Shown: piece by piece, positions 28,575 through 28,605 of the stretch | Position numbering within the stretch: position 1 is the stretch's first letter | Layout of the letters: every line of letters starts with the position of its first letter | IMG/VR virus record: IMGVR_UViG_3300025326_000164 | Location: 1 to 28,605 of that record | Direction: 5' to 3' (one strand) | Length of the DNA stretch: 28,605 bases | Source: a virus | Position numbers and translations under genes: made by a program | The notes under the pieces: model-generated | Seen by the model: the letters and a program-made list of their open reading frames with translations, nothing else | Told to the model about the DNA's origin: nothing | The model's database searches: none

Positions 28575-28605
28575 TTGGACACGGAGATTTAGCGTCAGTA
28601 TTAAT
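28565..28605 (+). CDS. Start of a further gene (cut by window end)
   Basis: ATG 28565 overlaps the endonuclease stop by 10 nt and gives MAIIGHGDLASVL before the window ends. I recall this start from short-chain epimerase/dehydratase-like proteins in phage glycan clusters, where I-I-G-H-G-D would be the nucleotide-binding loop. Too little is visible to be sure. Confidence 0.35.
   Translation, partial: MAIIGHGDLASVL

Overview
The window is a stretch of a tailed bacteriophage (or prophage) genome whose host is most likely a member of the Bacteroidota. The evidence is an AT-rich sequence, gene starts preceded by A-rich leaders instead of Shine-Dalgarno sequences, promoters of the TTG-N18/19-TAnnTTTG type, and structural proteins of kinds seen in Bacteroidota phages. 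Nearly every gene is on the + strand and packed with 1-14 nt overlaps. No terminase, tape measure or transposase is visible.

Layout. Bases 2-7738 hold head and tail genes: scaffold-like fragment, major capsid protein, tail-tube-like protein, a small structural gene, portal with a minor-head-like C-terminus, head-tail connector, tail terminator and three beta-rich tail or appendage proteins. Bases 7738-8873 hold lysis genes: a coiled-coil membrane protein, an M15 peptidase endolysin and two small membrane proteins. Bases 8967-11169 hold two Bacteroidota-type promoters, small early genes, a folded intergenic element, an ssDNA-binding protein and its neighbour.

Bases 11235-17113 are the most unusual part: about ten small accessory genes or gene groups separated by imperfect palindromes with 5' half TAACG...GGGCTTGCC and 3' half GGCAAGCCC...GTTA. 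These resemble integron attC sites. Each gene is also bracketed by an inverted repeat of its own that would extend the neighbouring palindrome only if the cassette were excised as a circle. I read this as an integron-like gene-cassette array carried by a phage. Cargo includes a DNA methyltransferase, an ASCH-like protein, several zinc-ribbon mini-proteins and a reversed membrane-protein gene. A tyrosine recombinase (17167-18039) follows directly but lacks an obvious IntI-specific insertion.

Bases 18036-20372 hold the replication genes. A leader with interleaved inverted repeats (possible pseudoknot) precedes an initiator-like gene that contains 11-bp iterons, a 10-bp palindrome and an A-rich tract, so the replication origin probably lies inside this gene, as in lambda O. 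A helicase-loader-like protein and a VRR-NUC-like nuclease follow.

Bases 20389-28605 begin with a sigma-factor-like domain fused to a glycosyltransferase, then tRNA-Val(UAC), an HNH-endonuclease fragment, and a tightly overlapping operon of seven glycosyltransferase-like genes, an FkbM methyltransferase with a likely damaged N-terminus, an HNH endonuclease and the start of another gene. This operon probably builds or alters a glycan on the virion or the host surface. All assignments come from reading sequence by eye; no database search was run.
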